A stretch of 64,000 bases of DNA from Methylomonas koyamae (GTDB lineage Bacteria; Pseudomonadota; Gammaproteobacteria; Methylococcales; Methylomonadaceae): NCBI RefSeq assembly GCF_019669905.1, contig NZ_AP019777.1, forward strand, positions 992,001 to 1,056,000. Direction: 5' to 3'. How positions within the stretch are numbered: position 1 is the first letter of the stretch; each line of letters opens with the position of its first letter. The position numbers and the translations under genes were made by a program. The notes under the pieces were generated by a model. The model saw only the letters and a list, made by a program, of their open reading frames with translations, did no database searches and was not told the origin of the DNA. Below are positions 55,755 to 64,000 of this stretch, piece after piece.

Positions 55755-57034
55755 ATATGGCCGGTTTTGATTTTACTCCAGATCAAAAAGCAGCAATAGA
55801 GTCTCAGGCAAATATGGTAATAACTGCTTGCCCAGGTAGCGGCAAAACATCGGTTGTTGTTGAAAAATAAGGCGTGAAGTCACAATTTTAAAGTCGTATC
55901 AAGGCGTTATTGGTATTACTTTTACTGTAAAAGCGAGCAGAGAATTAAAGCAGCGTTGTAAAAGAGATGGATTAGATACTAAAGCTAGTTTTTTTGGCAC
56001 AATAGATCATTTTTGTTTAACTGAGATTGTTTCTCCATTTATATCAAGACTGTATGGTTTAACTATTAAGCCAATAGAATGCAAGGCTTATAAAGAATTA
56101 AATGATGAGTTTAGGAATTTATTGCCTAATCTTGAAGAAGTAGGGAATGAGTTAAAAACCGAAGATTATGAGATGTATGAAAGTGTATTTCGGGCATTGC
56201 ATCAATCTGGTATTATTTTGCTAGAATCGTTAGGGGTTGTTGCTGTACATATACTTGGTAATTCAGAAGGGTGTAGAAAATACATTAAATCAAAATATAA
56301 ATCTTTATATGTTGATGAATATCAAGATTCTTCACAAACCCAACACCAGCTATTTCTTGCTTTATTAGGACTTGGGCTTTCTGCGGTAGCTGTCGGCGAT
56401 GTTAAACAATCAATTTACGCATTTAGAGGAAGTGATCCGCGTTACATTAAAGACCTGATTGATAAACCTGACGTTTTTGAACATCATATTGTTAACATTA
56501 ATCATCGATGCCATCCATCAATAACAAATTACTCAAACAGACTATTTGACAGTAGCTGCCAACTGCTACCAACACAAGAAATAAGGGTGTATCAACGCGT
56601 ATTTAATGGCACTCAATTGGATGTGGCAAAAACATTGAGCAAGTCTATTAATAAATTATTAATCGATGGGGTGATTTCTTCATTTTCAGACGTGGCAATT
56701 TTAGTTCGTAATAACAAGAGTCTTGACTTTCTGAAAGATGGGTTGGAAGTGCCATTTAGGATTTTCAATGATGACCCCTTAAGTCTTATTAATTCAGATG
56801 CATCCAAGGTTATGGGCAGCTTATTAGTCTATCGTTATGATCAAAAATCATTAATAAGTGATACAGTTGAGTTGGTGAGTCAATATCGATCCATAGCGCT
56901 GTCTGAAATAACATCAGTAAGAAATATAATTAAAACAATGCGAAATTGTAGTTATTTAAATAAAGAGCTAGTTGTTGATATAGCGCATCAGCTGTTGAGC
57001 CGCGAAATAACGAATGCCGAAATTTCTGCCTTAG

Positions 57035-58389
57035 CAGGCTGGTGAAAAACTCCCAAAGCTGCAGTCATCAAGGCGCATAGCCTCAGCAAACAAGTAAAAT
57101 AGCGCATCTAAATTGGAGAAGCCCCCCATGCGCGGACACGATGCCATTCAAAATAGCTGGTTCAGCTACGTTAGCCTGGAAGACCGTATTCCCAAACAGC
57201 ATCCGTTGCGTCGTTTACGGCTACTCGTCGATGGCGTATTGGCCTCTATGGATGCGGTCTTTGCCGAATGCTACTCCCATACTGGCCGCCCGTCGATTGC
57301 GCCCGAAAAACTGCTGCGCGCCTTGCTATTGCAAGTGCTGTACACCGTTCGTAGCGAACGCCAGTTGATGGAACAGCTGGACTACAACCTGCTGTTTCGC
57401 TGGTTTGTCGGTTTGGGTATCGACGATGCTGTCTGGGAACGCAGCGTGTTCAGCGCCAACCGCGAGCGCCTGCTGTCCGAAGCACTGAGTCGCGAGTTTT
57501 TTGAGCGGGTCTTGGCCATTGCCGAATGGCAAAACCTGGTGTCCGACGAACACTTCAGTGTCGACGGCAGCCTGATCGAAGCCTGGGCCTCGCACAAAAG
57601 CTTCGTGAAGAAAGACGGCAGCGGTCCTGATAAACCCGCCGGCCGCAATCCCGAGGTCGACTTCAGCGGCGAAAAGCGCAGCAATGCCACGCATCAGAGC
57701 ACGACAGACCCCGAAGCGCGGCTTTACAAGAAAGGCGAATACACCGAGGCCAAACTGCGTTACATCACCCATGCCCTATCCGAGAATCGTAACGGCCTGA
57801 TTGTCGATGTCGAAACCACCCAAGCCACCGGCACCGCTGAAATCGAAGCCGCGCAAACAATGATCAAACGCCGTGTTCCCAAAGGCGGCAGCGTCGGTGC
57901 CGACAAAGGCTATGACCAACCGGCGTTCGTCAACAAACTCAAGACGCAAGACATCAAAGCCCATGTTGCTCGCAAAAAGACCGGCAGTGCCGTCGATGGC
58001 CGCACCGCGCGCGGCAAAGCGTACGCTCAAAGCCTCAAGCGCCGCAAAATCGTCGAAGAAGCCTTCGGCTGGATCAAGACCGTCGGGGGCCTGCGTAAAA
58101 CCCGCCACATCGGCTTAGCCAAAGTCGCAGGTCAGGCCTTGTTTTGCTTTGCCGCCTACAACCTGACGCGCTTGCTCAACCTATTGGTGTTCACGCCGAA
58201 ACCGGCGTGGAGTGCGCCCACCTAGGGCGAAGTGCGCCTGAAAACCGTCCACAGACGGCTTCAGGCGAATAAAAAGCCCTTGAAACAGGGGCAAAACGGT
58301 TGAAACTCGATGTCATGACCGATTTCAACACGAAAAAATCACGGAAACCGTGGGTAAGGGGAAATATCAGTGGGTTTTTCACCAGCCTG
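57035..58389 (+). mobile_element. insertion sequence inside gajB (1355 bp)
   Basis: Terminal inverted repeats CAGGCTGGTGAAAAAC (57035-57050) and its complement (58374-58389) enclose one transposase. Flanks are TTAG (57031-57034) and CTAG (58390-58393), a 4-bp target duplication with one difference. Removing the IS and one flank rejoins the gajB frame as SALDRVLID. Confidence 0.88.
57128..58225 (+). CDS. IS5/IS1182-type transposase (DUF772 N-terminus)
   Basis: This 365-residue DDE transposase has a DUF772-type N-terminal region (HPLRRLRLLVDGVLASMD, RPSIAPEKLLRALLLQVLYT, SERQLMEQLDYNLLFRWFVG) and a catalytic domain with HFSVDGSLIEAWASHKSF (first Asp), GADKGYDQPAFV (second) and KRRKIVEEAFGWIKTVGGL (Glu). 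ATG 57128 follows GGAGAAG; an upstream TTG 57113 is less likely. The frame is intact, so the copy may be recent. Confidence 0.9.
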   Translation: MRGHDAIQNSWFSYVSLEDRIPKQHPLRRLRLLVDGVLASMDAVFAECYSHTGRPSIAPEKLLRALLLQVLYTVRSERQLMEQLDYNLLFRWFVGLGIDDAVWERSVFSANRERLLSEALSREFFERVLAIAEWQNLVSDEHFSVDGSLIEAWASHKSFVKKDGSGPDKPAGRNPEVDFSGEKRSNATHQSTTDPEARLYKKGEYTEAKLRYITHALSENRNGLIVDVETTQATGTAEIEAAQTMIKRRVPKGGSVGADKGYDQPAFVNKLKTQDIKAHVARKKTGSAVDGRTARGKAYAQSLKRRKIVEEAFGWIKTVGGLRKTRHIGLAKVAGQALFCFAAYNLTRLLNLLVFTPKPAWSAPT

Positions 58390-58748
58390 CTAGACCGAGT
58401 TTTAATCGACCCGAATCTCTTAAAGCAATATCAGCCGATAAACGAAGGGGAAGTGCAAATAATGACACTGCACAAATCAAAAGGTTTGGAGTTTGATGTT
58501 GTGTTTCACTTAGACCTTTATGACTGGATTTTTCCAAAGCGGGATTATGTTCAAGGTTGCTATGAGGAGGTTTTTTCTAGCTGGGAACAAGATTTGAATT
58601 TACATTTTGTTGGCATAACGAGAGCAAAAGAGTATTGTATTCTTGTCAGCAGCACTGAAAGATTTAATTATAACAATCAAATCAAAGCTGCAAAAAAGTC
58701 TCAATTTATGACCTTGACTGGATTGATTGGTCTATTCAATTCCCTGTA

Positions 58749-59961
58749 GGGAGCCTCTAAAAATCCACGATTAATCAGATTCGGGGCGTAAAACGCGCTC
58801 GAAAGCGGACATTTCCAAGCGGACTACCTTCAACTCGAAGCCTTTTCAGCTCCGCTGGGCGGCATCAAGACGCAGCTACCCTGCGAATAGCGCAAAAACG
58901 TCGCATGTTGTACACCAGATTCATGAAGCCGATACGCACTTCGGCGCGGGCTAGGCCAATGCAACGGATCACCTTACCGCCCCATTGCGCCATCCAGGCA
59001 AACACGTGCTCGACCCGGCAACGGGTTTGGGAGCGGGTGCTGTTGCCTTGTTTTTCCCGGTCGGTCAGCGGCTTGCCGCGAACTCCTTTGCGGTGAATCC
59101 GGCTGTGGTAGCCTTGGACTTTTAACTGTTCTTCCACCGCTTCGGAACGATAGGCACTGTCGGCCCACAAATCCCGGCTGGTATTGCCGCTATCGAGCAA
59201 GCCGTTCAGGGCTTGCGAGTCGTGGACGCTGGCATCGGTGACCGTGTATTTGCGCACCAACTTGTGGGCATTATCAACGTTGACGTGGTTCTTGTACCCG
59301 TAATAGCTCTTGTCGCCTTTCTTGGTCCAGCGCGCATCGGTATCCTTCTGACTGCGTTTGGAGGCTGACCAGTCCTCGACGGTTTCGCCGGCTTTAATCC
59401 GAGCGTTTTCGTCCGGCGTATTACGCTGCACCGGCGCCTTGACGAAGCTGGCGTCAATCAGCTGACCCTTGCGGGCAATCAGGCCGGCGCGATCCAATTG
59501 CCGGTTGAATTCATTGAACAAGGTTTCGGTCAATTTCAACGCCTTGAGCGACTCGCGAAACAGCCAGAAACTGTTGCGATCCGGTGCGTGCTTGGCATCC
59601 GACAAACCAATAAAACGCTGGAAACTACGCCGGTCTTCGATTTGAAACTCCAGTTGCTCGTCGCTCAGATTGTAGAGGCTGGCGATGACCAACGCTTTGA
59701 ACATCAACACCCCATCCCAAGGCTTACGCCCGGCAGACGATTTGCGGACTTTGTGACGCACTTGATCCAGCAACGGACGGAACGCTTCCCAATCCACTTG
59801 CGCGTCCAATTCCAACAACGGATTACCCAGCCGATCGATCCGACGATCACGATGTTCAAACAGGGAACCGAAAAGGTCGTCTTGTGCCACCGTCATCTCT
59901 GCTCTCCAGGTCTTTAGCTCCGACTCATTTTACTCGCCGGGCGCAATTTTTAGAGGTTCCC
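58749..59961 (-). mobile_element. IS5-family insertion sequence at the gajB stop codon (1213 bp)
   Basis: Terminal repeats GGGAGCCTCTAAAAAT (58749-58764) and the complement of GGGAACCTCTAAAAAT (59946-59961) differ at one base. TGTA flanks both sides (58745-58748, 59962-59965). The first base of the IS supplies the G of the gajB TAG stop. Its ends match the MITE at 27587. Confidence 0.9.
58865..59896 (-). CDS. IS5-family transposase
   Basis: This 343-residue IS5-group transposase has the N-terminal region LFGSLFEHRDRRIDRLGNPL, GRKPWDGVLMFKALVIASLY, and LSDEQLEFQIEDRRSFQRFI. The catalytic parts are QLIDASFVKAPVQRN (Asp), DLWADSAYRSEAVEEQ (Asp) and QTRCRVEHVFAWMAQWGGKV (Glu), with the YREK-like block. 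The frame is intact. It could also mobilise the 131-bp MITE. Confidence 0.92.
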   Translation of the reverse strand: MTVAQDDLFGSLFEHRDRRIDRLGNPLLELDAQVDWEAFRPLLDQVRHKVRKSSAGRKPWDGVLMFKALVIASLYNLSDEQLEFQIEDRRSFQRFIGLSDAKHAPDRNSFWLFRESLKALKLTETLFNEFNRQLDRAGLIARKGQLIDASFVKAPVQRNTPDENARIKAGETVEDWSASKRSQKDTDARWTKKGDKSYYGYKNHVNVDNAHKLVRKYTVTDASVHDSQALNGLLDSGNTSRDLWADSAYRSEAVEEQLKVQGYHSRIHRKGVRGKPLTDREKQGNSTRSQTRCRVEHVFAWMAQWGGKVIRCIGLARAEVRIGFMNLVYNMRRFCAIRRVAAS

Positions 59962-60263
59962 TGTAGGTTAGCGTTCCCTGGCAATTTAACTCCAATTTGT
60001 CAAGCCTCAATGAAATCGAGGATTCGAAGGGCAGTATATGTGGTGATGAACGAACCGCATCAATCGTTACCGTATCCTAAGAGCTAAAGCTCTGGACGAA
60101 TGGCATGGGGTTGGGGATTGTGATGCAATCGTTGCATGCTTTCAAGCCACATATGCCTTGCATACCATTTTCCAATTCAATTTGAACCACCGCACCTAGC
60201 TATGCCGACCCCATTTTTCAGCGCGCGGCGGCAAAATGCTGGTGCTTCTTATTTGCTTGTAGT
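59962..60263 (+). other. intergenic stretch after the IS
   Basis: It contains AGCCTCAATGAAATCGAG then GATTCGAAGG (60003-60030), matching 29003-29030. No gene is supported; the remainder shows no recognisable structure. Confidence 0.5.
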
Positions 60264-60277
60264 AATGTTTATACATT
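60264..60277 (+). promoter_or_regulatory. small palindrome before the phd/vapC operon
   Basis: AATGT (60264-60268) and ACATT (60273-60277) flank TTAT, 19 bp before the antitoxin ATG. Toxin-antitoxin operons are usually autoregulated through such sites. Confidence 0.45.
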
Positions 60278-60296
60278 GCAAATTGAGGGCGTCGCC

Positions 60297-60548
60297 ATGG
60301 CTATTACGACCATCTCCAGCCGAGAGCTGAATCAGGATGTTACCCGCGCGAAGAAGGCGGCCAAGAATGGCCCGGTATTCATCACGGATCGGGGCAAGCC
60401 GGCTCACGTGTTATTGAGCATCGAGGAATACCAGCGGCTGACAAAGCAGCGCCGCAACATTGCCGATTCGCTGGCCATGCCAGACGCTGCGGACATCGAG
60501 TTCGAGCCGCAGCCTTTGACGATAGGGGCTCGGCCGGCTGATTTCTGA
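60297..60548 (+). CDS. Phd/YefM-family antitoxin
   Basis: This 83-residue antitoxin has the Phd DNA-binding domain: ITTISSRELNQDVTRAKKAA, GPVFITDRGKPAHVLLSIEE and YQRL. The acidic C-terminus (DAADIEFEPQPL) would wrap the toxin. ATG 60297 gives the canonical start. Its stop overlaps the PIN-toxin ATG by 1 nt. Confidence 0.92.
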   Translation: MAITTISSRELNQDVTRAKKAAKNGPVFITDRGKPAHVLLSIEEYQRLTKQRRNIADSLAMPDAADIEFEPQPLTIGARPADF

Positions 60549-60976
60549 TGATGTATGTTCTCGACACCAACGTAGTTTCCGAGCTGCGAAAAATCCGGAT
60601 TGGCAAGGCGGACGCGAATGTGGCGGCATGGGCCGACAGCGTCGATGCCGCCGACTTGTTCTTGTCCGCCATCACTCTGATGGAATTGGAACTTGGCGTT
60701 TTGTCGATCGAGCGCAAGGACGCCAGCCAAGGTACGGTGTTGCGGGCATGGCTGGAACAGCAGGTCTTGCCGGAGTTCTCCGAGCGGACTCTGCCGGTCG
60801 ATACGGCGGTTGCACTGCGTTGCGCCAGGCTCCACGTACCCGACAAACGCGGCGAGCGGGATGCGCTGATCGCGGCGACGGCGCTGGTGCATGGCATGGT
60901 GCTGGTCACCCGCAATGTGGCCGACTTCCAGGCTACGGGCGTGGCTATCCTCAATCCGTGGGAGGCCATGCAGTGA
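60548..60976 (+). CDS. vapC: VapC-type PIN-domain ribonuclease toxin
   Basis: This 142-residue PIN domain has the acidic active site YVLDTNVVSELRK (Asp), ITLMELELGV (Glu), KRGERDALIAATAL (Asp) and MVLVTRNVADFQATGV (Asp). VapC toxins cut tRNA or rRNA. All four acidic positions are present, so the toxin looks active. It pairs with the upstream Phd-type antitoxin. ATG 60548 or the next in-frame ATG 60551 may be used. Confidence 0.93.
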   Translation: MMYVLDTNVVSELRKIRIGKADANVAAWADSVDAADLFLSAITLMELELGVLSIERKDASQGTVLRAWLEQQVLPEFSERTLPVDTAVALRCARLHVPDKRGERDALIAATALVHGMVLVTRNVADFQATGVAILNPWEAMQ

Positions 60977-61123
60977 CTGCCCCGGTGGGCACGGTGTTTG
61001 TACCACGCAGCATGGAACGATGGACAAATTTGCCCACCCTACGTTTTTTTGAGATTTCTTTTAAGTATTGGGATGGTTTTGGTCCCGTTATTTCGCCCCG
61101 AACATCTTAGGTTCTGGCGAGAT

Positions 61124-61257
61124 CAACTCGATAGCATGCGCTCCCATCATAGGTTATGCCGAACAACGAGAGGCGCAACGGTCGCGAATGACGCGCCTCC
61201 TTGCGTCGGCACCATCCTATACCCACATTGGAATATCAAAGCCTATTCGAATTGATA
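61124..61257 (+). repeat. direct repeat R1, about 134 bp (copy 1)
   Basis: It runs from AACTCGATAGCATGCG to CAAAGCCTATTCGAATTGAT and is repeated at 62543-62673. Shared blocks include CGCAACGGTCGCGAATGA and CCCACATT. The two copies flank the HTH and rnk genes. The unit looks like a member of a dispersed family. Confidence 0.7.
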
Positions 61258-61286
61258 CGATCAACCCGCTAATTCTTTGTAGACAA

Positions 61287-61724
61287 TCAAGCATGCAACG
61301 CCGCGTATTCCTTGGCCGAAGGAATATGTTGCGGCAAAGTTTGCCCCGTTGGGCGCACGGCTTTCCAGCCCAGGCAGACCAGCCAGATCGTGCGGGGAAT
61401 CGGTTTTTCGCCGTCGCGGTAATAAATCAGCATGCGGCGGGAAATACCCAAGGCCTCGGCGGCTTGCTCCAGCCTGAGTCCGGTGTTGTGCGGCCACTGC
61501 CGGATGCGTTCCCGGCCGATGTCGCGGGCCTGCTCGACCGCCAGATTGCGCAGGTTGTCGGCGGCCAAATCGAGTTCGTCTTCGATCCAATCCATCGTCC
61601 GTCCCGCGAAACCTATTTTGGCTTGCGCAAATAAGTCCCGATCTTTCAGCGGACTTAGCGCTTCGGTTTCGGTTATCCAGGCGTTCAAATCGACTTCGAA
61701 GCTTTGGCCGTCGGCGTAACGCAA
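61287..61724 (-). CDS. DUF2442-like/helix-turn-helix regulatory protein
   Basis: This product of about 145 residues starts RYADGQSFEVDLNAWITETE, like the DUF2442 strand pattern, and has a C-terminal HTH: GLRLEQAAEALGISRRMLIY then YRDGEKPIPRTIWLVCLG. The initiation codon is uncertain: TTG 61724 is used, but the frame stays open upstream with a family-like LTTYKLRLRYADG, so a non-ATG start nearby is possible. It resembles small DNA-binding proteins next to toxin-antitoxin genes. Target unknown. Confidence 0.62.
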   Translation of the reverse strand: MRYADGQSFEVDLNAWITETEALSPLKDRDLFAQAKIGFAGRTMDWIEDELDLAADNLRNLAVEQARDIGRERIRQWPHNTGLRLEQAAEALGISRRMLIYYRDGEKPIPRTIWLVCLGWKAVRPTGQTLPQHIPSAKEYAALHA

Positions 61725-61885
61725 GCGCAGTTTGTATGTGGTTAACGGCTCGACCCCGGTCAGTTACTCATCGTTGCAGTTCCTCGAATAGTTTGGCCAG
61801 CTATTCAAGATTGGCTTTTGCCTACACCGGCGCTTCGGACATTTCACGCAGGGCGCATGCAGCCGATGATTTCCACAGTGGCGCG

Positions 61886-62314
61886 CTACATCTCGTATTG
61901 TTTTGTGGCCTCTGGTTGAAAATAGATCATGTCGATCCGGATGGATCTGAGCCCTTCCGGGAAATGCCATTCAACGGTGCTGCCGACAGAAAAACCGATA
62001 ATTGCAACCCCCATATCCGACAGAATGGATAGTTTACCCTGCTGGAGATCTTCATCGTTCGGGAACACCAGCGTATATGTCATCGTCTTTCCCGTGCTTA
62101 TGTCGATTAAGCGAACGCAGGTGTTCATTGTGACTACATAAGGCGGGATTTCTTCCGGCGGCAGAATGGTGGCTCGGTTAAGTTCGCCTTCCAGCGTATC
62201 CAACAGAACCGACGGCGTGGAACTGAATTGTCTTGCCGTTATGATCAAGTCCCGTAAACGGGCGCAGTCGAGCGCGGAAAGAATGATGTTTCTGGCTTTC
62301 ATGAAGTCTTTCAT
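61886..62314 (-). CDS. rnk: Rnk-like regulator of nucleoside diphosphate kinase (GreA C-terminal fold)
   Basis: This 142-residue protein has an N-terminal helix pair (NIILSALDCARLRDLIITAR, LLDTLEGELNRATILP) and a GreA/Rnk-type C-terminal domain (PPYVVTMNTCVRLIDISTGK, TYTLVFPNDED, GKLSILSDMGVAIIGFSVGS, VEWHFPEGLRSIRID). Rnk binds RNA polymerase in the secondary channel without cleavage activity. ATG 62314 gives family length. An alternative name is GreA/GreB family elongation factor. Confidence 0.85.
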   Translation of the reverse strand: MKDFMKARNIILSALDCARLRDLIITARQFSSTPSVLLDTLEGELNRATILPPEEIPPYVVTMNTCVRLIDISTGKTMTYTLVFPNDEDLQQGKLSILSDMGVAIIGFSVGSTVEWHFPEGLRSIRIDMIYFQPEATKQYEM

Positions 62315-62816
62315 GGTCGTCGCTTCGCCGAGTGAGTGGTGATAGAGAGCTTTTAGTCGGACTGTTCTCTCCAACTAGAATCGTCTGATTGGGCTTCCGA
62401 CTTAAGCCGGGATAAAAAAAGCGTTCCTGCGCAGTCCTTTATTGCGTTAACGATCAAAAACAAAACGACACAAGGAATCCGCAACTAACCGCTCGATTAT
62501 CAATGAGCCGGTTGGTCGTGGCAACAAAAGTCTTCGGCAACCAACTCGATGACATGCCCTTCCTACGCAGGTAGGCCGAACAACGTGGGCCGCAACGGTC
62601 GCGAATGATGTGCCGCCTCGGATCGGCGCCATCCTACACCCACATTCGAATAGCAAAGCCTATTCGAACTGATGCATTCCAAGCTTACCTTCTGGCATTT
62701 TGACCGGATTGACCACCCCACATCTCACGCCCATTTGACCATCCCGTGAGGATTTCGTGACTTTTCTGATTGCACAATGGCCGCGCCATTTGGCATTCAT
62801 ATTAAGGAGAATCACG
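62315..62816 (+). repeat. intergenic stretch with direct repeat R1 copy 2 (62543-62673)
   Basis: Copy 2 runs from AACTCGATGACATGCCC to AAAGCCTATTCGAACTGAT. The rest holds the promoter region of the spondin-domain gene, with RBS AAGGAG at 62804. No further gene is supported. Confidence 0.65.
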
Positions 62817-63644
62817 ATGCAGAAAAACCATGCTTTTGCGCTGTCGGCGCTGTTGTTGGCGGCCGGCGCGGCGCCGTTGAGTTCGGCTGAGGCAGCGCAG
62901 GTCACGCTGAGTTTCAGCAACCTGTCTGCTGCCAACGGGCCGGCCTTGAGTCCGTTTTTCGTCGCCTTGCACGACGGCTCGTTCGACGCGTTCGATGTCG
63001 GCACCACGGCTTCGGCGGCGATTGAGGCGATTGCCGAGATGGGCAACGGCGCCGGCTTGTCGTCGGCATTCGCGGCCAGCAGCGCGGCGGCGGCCGGCGG
63101 CACCAGCGCGACGGTGACTGCGGCGGTTAACGCCTTCGGCCCCGGTATCTTCCTGCCCGGTGCTAAGGGCAGCGTCACCCTGGATCTGGACCCGGTGAAA
63201 AACCGTTACCTGAGCTATTTCGCGATGGTGGTGCCGTCCAACGACCGCTTCGTCGGTAACGACTCGGCGACCGAAATCGAATTATTCGACGCCCAAGGCC
63301 ATTTCACCGGCGGCACCTTCGTCGAGAACGGCAGCAACATCTGGGACGCCGGCACCGAACTGGACGGCACCACCGGTGCGGCGTTCCTGGTCGGGTCTAA
63401 TGCGGCGGACAGCCCGGCGCAAAACGGTACCATCCAAGCCAACCATGACTTCGCGGTCTACGCCGGATTAGGAACGCCGGCCGGTTACAACTTTACCGAT
63501 CTGCCCGGCGCCAATACGCCGTTGCTGCAAATCAGCGCAGTGTCGCAAGTACCGGTTCCGGCGGCGGCCTGGTTGTTCGGCAGCGTGTTGCCTTTGTTCG
63601 GTTGGTTACGGAAGCGCGCGGCGGTGTCGGCTTTGCCGGCTTGA
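62817..63644 (+). CDS. spondin-domain secreted protein with PEP-CTERM-like tail
   Basis: This 275-residue protein has a signal peptide (about 1-26, cleavage after AEA) and a spondin_N-type domain: QVTLSFSNLSAANGPALSPF, FVALHDGSFDAFDVG, GNGAGLSSAFAAS, FLPGAKGSVTLDLDP, YLSYFAMVVPSNDRFVGND. The C-terminus VPVPAAAWLFGSVLPLFGWL then RKRA is a PEP-CTERM-like sorting signal. It is predicted to be exported and surface-sorted; the role is unknown. ATG 62817 follows AAGGAG. Confidence 0.85.
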   Translation: MQKNHAFALSALLLAAGAAPLSSAEAAQVTLSFSNLSAANGPALSPFFVALHDGSFDAFDVGTTASAAIEAIAEMGNGAGLSSAFAASSAAAAGGTSATVTAAVNAFGPGIFLPGAKGSVTLDLDPVKNRYLSYFAMVVPSNDRFVGNDSATEIELFDAQGHFTGGTFVENGSNIWDAGTELDGTTGAAFLVGSNAADSPAQNGTIQANHDFAVYAGLGTPAGYNFTDLPGANTPLLQISAVSQVPVPAAAWLFGSVLPLFGWLRKRAAVSALPA

Positions 63645-63658
63645 GGCGGGCGGTTCAA

Positions 63659-63696
63659 CTCAATAGAGTACAAATCTTGATTTGTACTCTATTGAG
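63659..63696 (+). terminator. perfect 38-bp palindrome after the spondin-domain gene
   Basis: CTCAATAGAGTACAAATC (63659-63676) is followed by TT and then its exact complement (63679-63696). It lies 15 nt past the stop. The stem is 18 bp with a 2-nt loop. There is no T-run on the + strand, so an intrinsic terminator is uncertain; a bidirectional terminator or protein site is possible. Confidence 0.55.
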
Positions 63697-63716
63697 GATT
63701 TCGTTACCCAGAACTT

Positions 63717-63789
63717 CCCCCTTTGCAAAAGGGGGATCGAGGGGGATTTATTTAAAAATCTCCCCCAGCCCCTCTTTGTTAAAGAGGGG
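63717..63789 (+). repeat. dispersed compound hairpin repeat
   Basis: Three nested hairpins follow one another: CCCCCTTT/AAAGGGGG, GGGGGATTT/AAAATCTCCCCC and CCCCTCTTT/AAAGAGGGG. The right part occurs in reverse orientation at 45228-45265. Confidence 0.65.
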
Positions 63790-64000
63790 AGTTATCCCGG
63801 CGCGATTCGGAGCAATCCGGGTTCAGGGATTTTAGCTATGACCAGGTCCTTCGGTCATGGGTATCGCTTTGTAACGCTAGTTCGACATGATGGAATTGGC
63901 AGCGGGGCGCGTTTTCGCTTCGGCTTTTCGTCCCGGCTGGGCCTGACTCGCAGCACAAATCGCGTTTGCACTCCGGCTTGGCAAAGCACCGCATCAAAAC

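Larger units (their letters stand above)
55757..58749 (+). pseudogene. gajB: gajB, UvrD-like helicase of Gabija; frameshifted and IS-interrupted
   Basis: The gene starts at ATG 55757: FTPDQKAAIESQANMVITAC then PGSGKTS (Walker A). After VVVEK a stop arises because an A-run at 55863-55867 has five A where six would restore the frame to KIRREVTILKS. The frame then runs through YVDEYQDSSQTQ (motif II), GDVKQSIYAFRGSDP (III) and INHRCHPSI. An IS at 57035-58389 splits it, and the end continues LDRVLIDPNL...TLHKSKGLEFDVV (V) and FVGITRAKEY (VI) to TAG at 58747. Without the IS it would encode about 545 residues. Confidence 0.88.
63645..64000 (+). other. 3' intergenic stretch with palindrome and repeat
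   Basis: Apart from the palindrome at 63659-63696 and the hairpin repeats at 63717-63789, nothing is recognised up to the window edge. There is no start of a supported gene. Confidence 0.5.

Noticed and set aside
55860..55880. Programmed frameshift site in gajB
   Set aside because: Not accepted as the default reading: the gene is also split by an IS, so a decay mutation is simpler; kept as a testable alternative in the Gabija finding.

Overview
The window looks like chromosome of a gammaproteobacterial methanotroph or close relative (Methylococcaceae/Methylomonas type). This is an inference. It rests on the tpiA-secG-tRNA-Leu order, a GC-rich housekeeping background, secreted proteins ending in the VPxPxAAWLFGS variant of the PEP-CTERM sorting signal, and the TonB receptors, DedA, SulP and Sbal_3080-type lipoproteins. 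No methane or methanol oxidation gene lies in the window, so the assignment is not proven.

Layout. 1-609: end of tpiA, secG and tRNA-Leu(GAG). 587-9553: two related P4-type integrative elements stacked at the tRNA 3' end. Element 1 (about 610-6323) has integrase, AlpA-type regulator, a DUF927 replication ATPase flanked by 9-bp iteron-like repeats, and small ORFs. Element 2 starts at a second attachment repeat (6306-6432). It has an integrase cut off before its catalytic Tyr, a second AlpA, an orphan type ISP target-recognition fragment and an MntA/HepT toxin-antitoxin pair. The two integrases are nearly identical except in their arm-binding N-termini, and the arm-type sites beside them differ in parallel.

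9728-20007: AraC regulator, membrane protein, Tat-exported amidohydrolase, then the reverse-strand run zinc-ribbon membrane protein > gcvT > gcvP > DnaQ/GIY-YIG nuclease, and a YkgJ protein. 20351-26130: a compact operon in the order of the distal end of an aryl-polyene cluster (methyltransferase, DUF3261 lipoprotein, KS, dehydratase, KR, KS) without carrier protein or exporter, followed by two lipoproteins. 26415-36841: NTF2-like protein, GST, a 131-bp MITE, an IS630 remnant, lipoproteins, a nuclease-like protein, a NERD protein, a PhoX-like protein with a good Pho box, a complete IS5-type element, DedA, a decayed sorting-signal gene and a KTSC protein. 37009-51896: SDR, TonB receptor, beta-carbonic anhydrase plus SulP transporter, LysR divergent from azoR-pirin, an overlapping TonB receptor/solute-binding protein/GGDEF-EAL operon, and a GH75-like secreted protein.

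51893-62314 is a decayed defence and mobile region: LysR fragment, Fic protein with its own palindrome, and a Gabija system (gajA intact; gajB broken by an A-run frameshift and an IS, with a second IS exactly at its stop codon). A Phd/VapC module, an HTH protein and Rnk follow. The window ends with a spondin-domain secreted protein, a perfect 38-bp palindrome and dispersed hairpin repeats.
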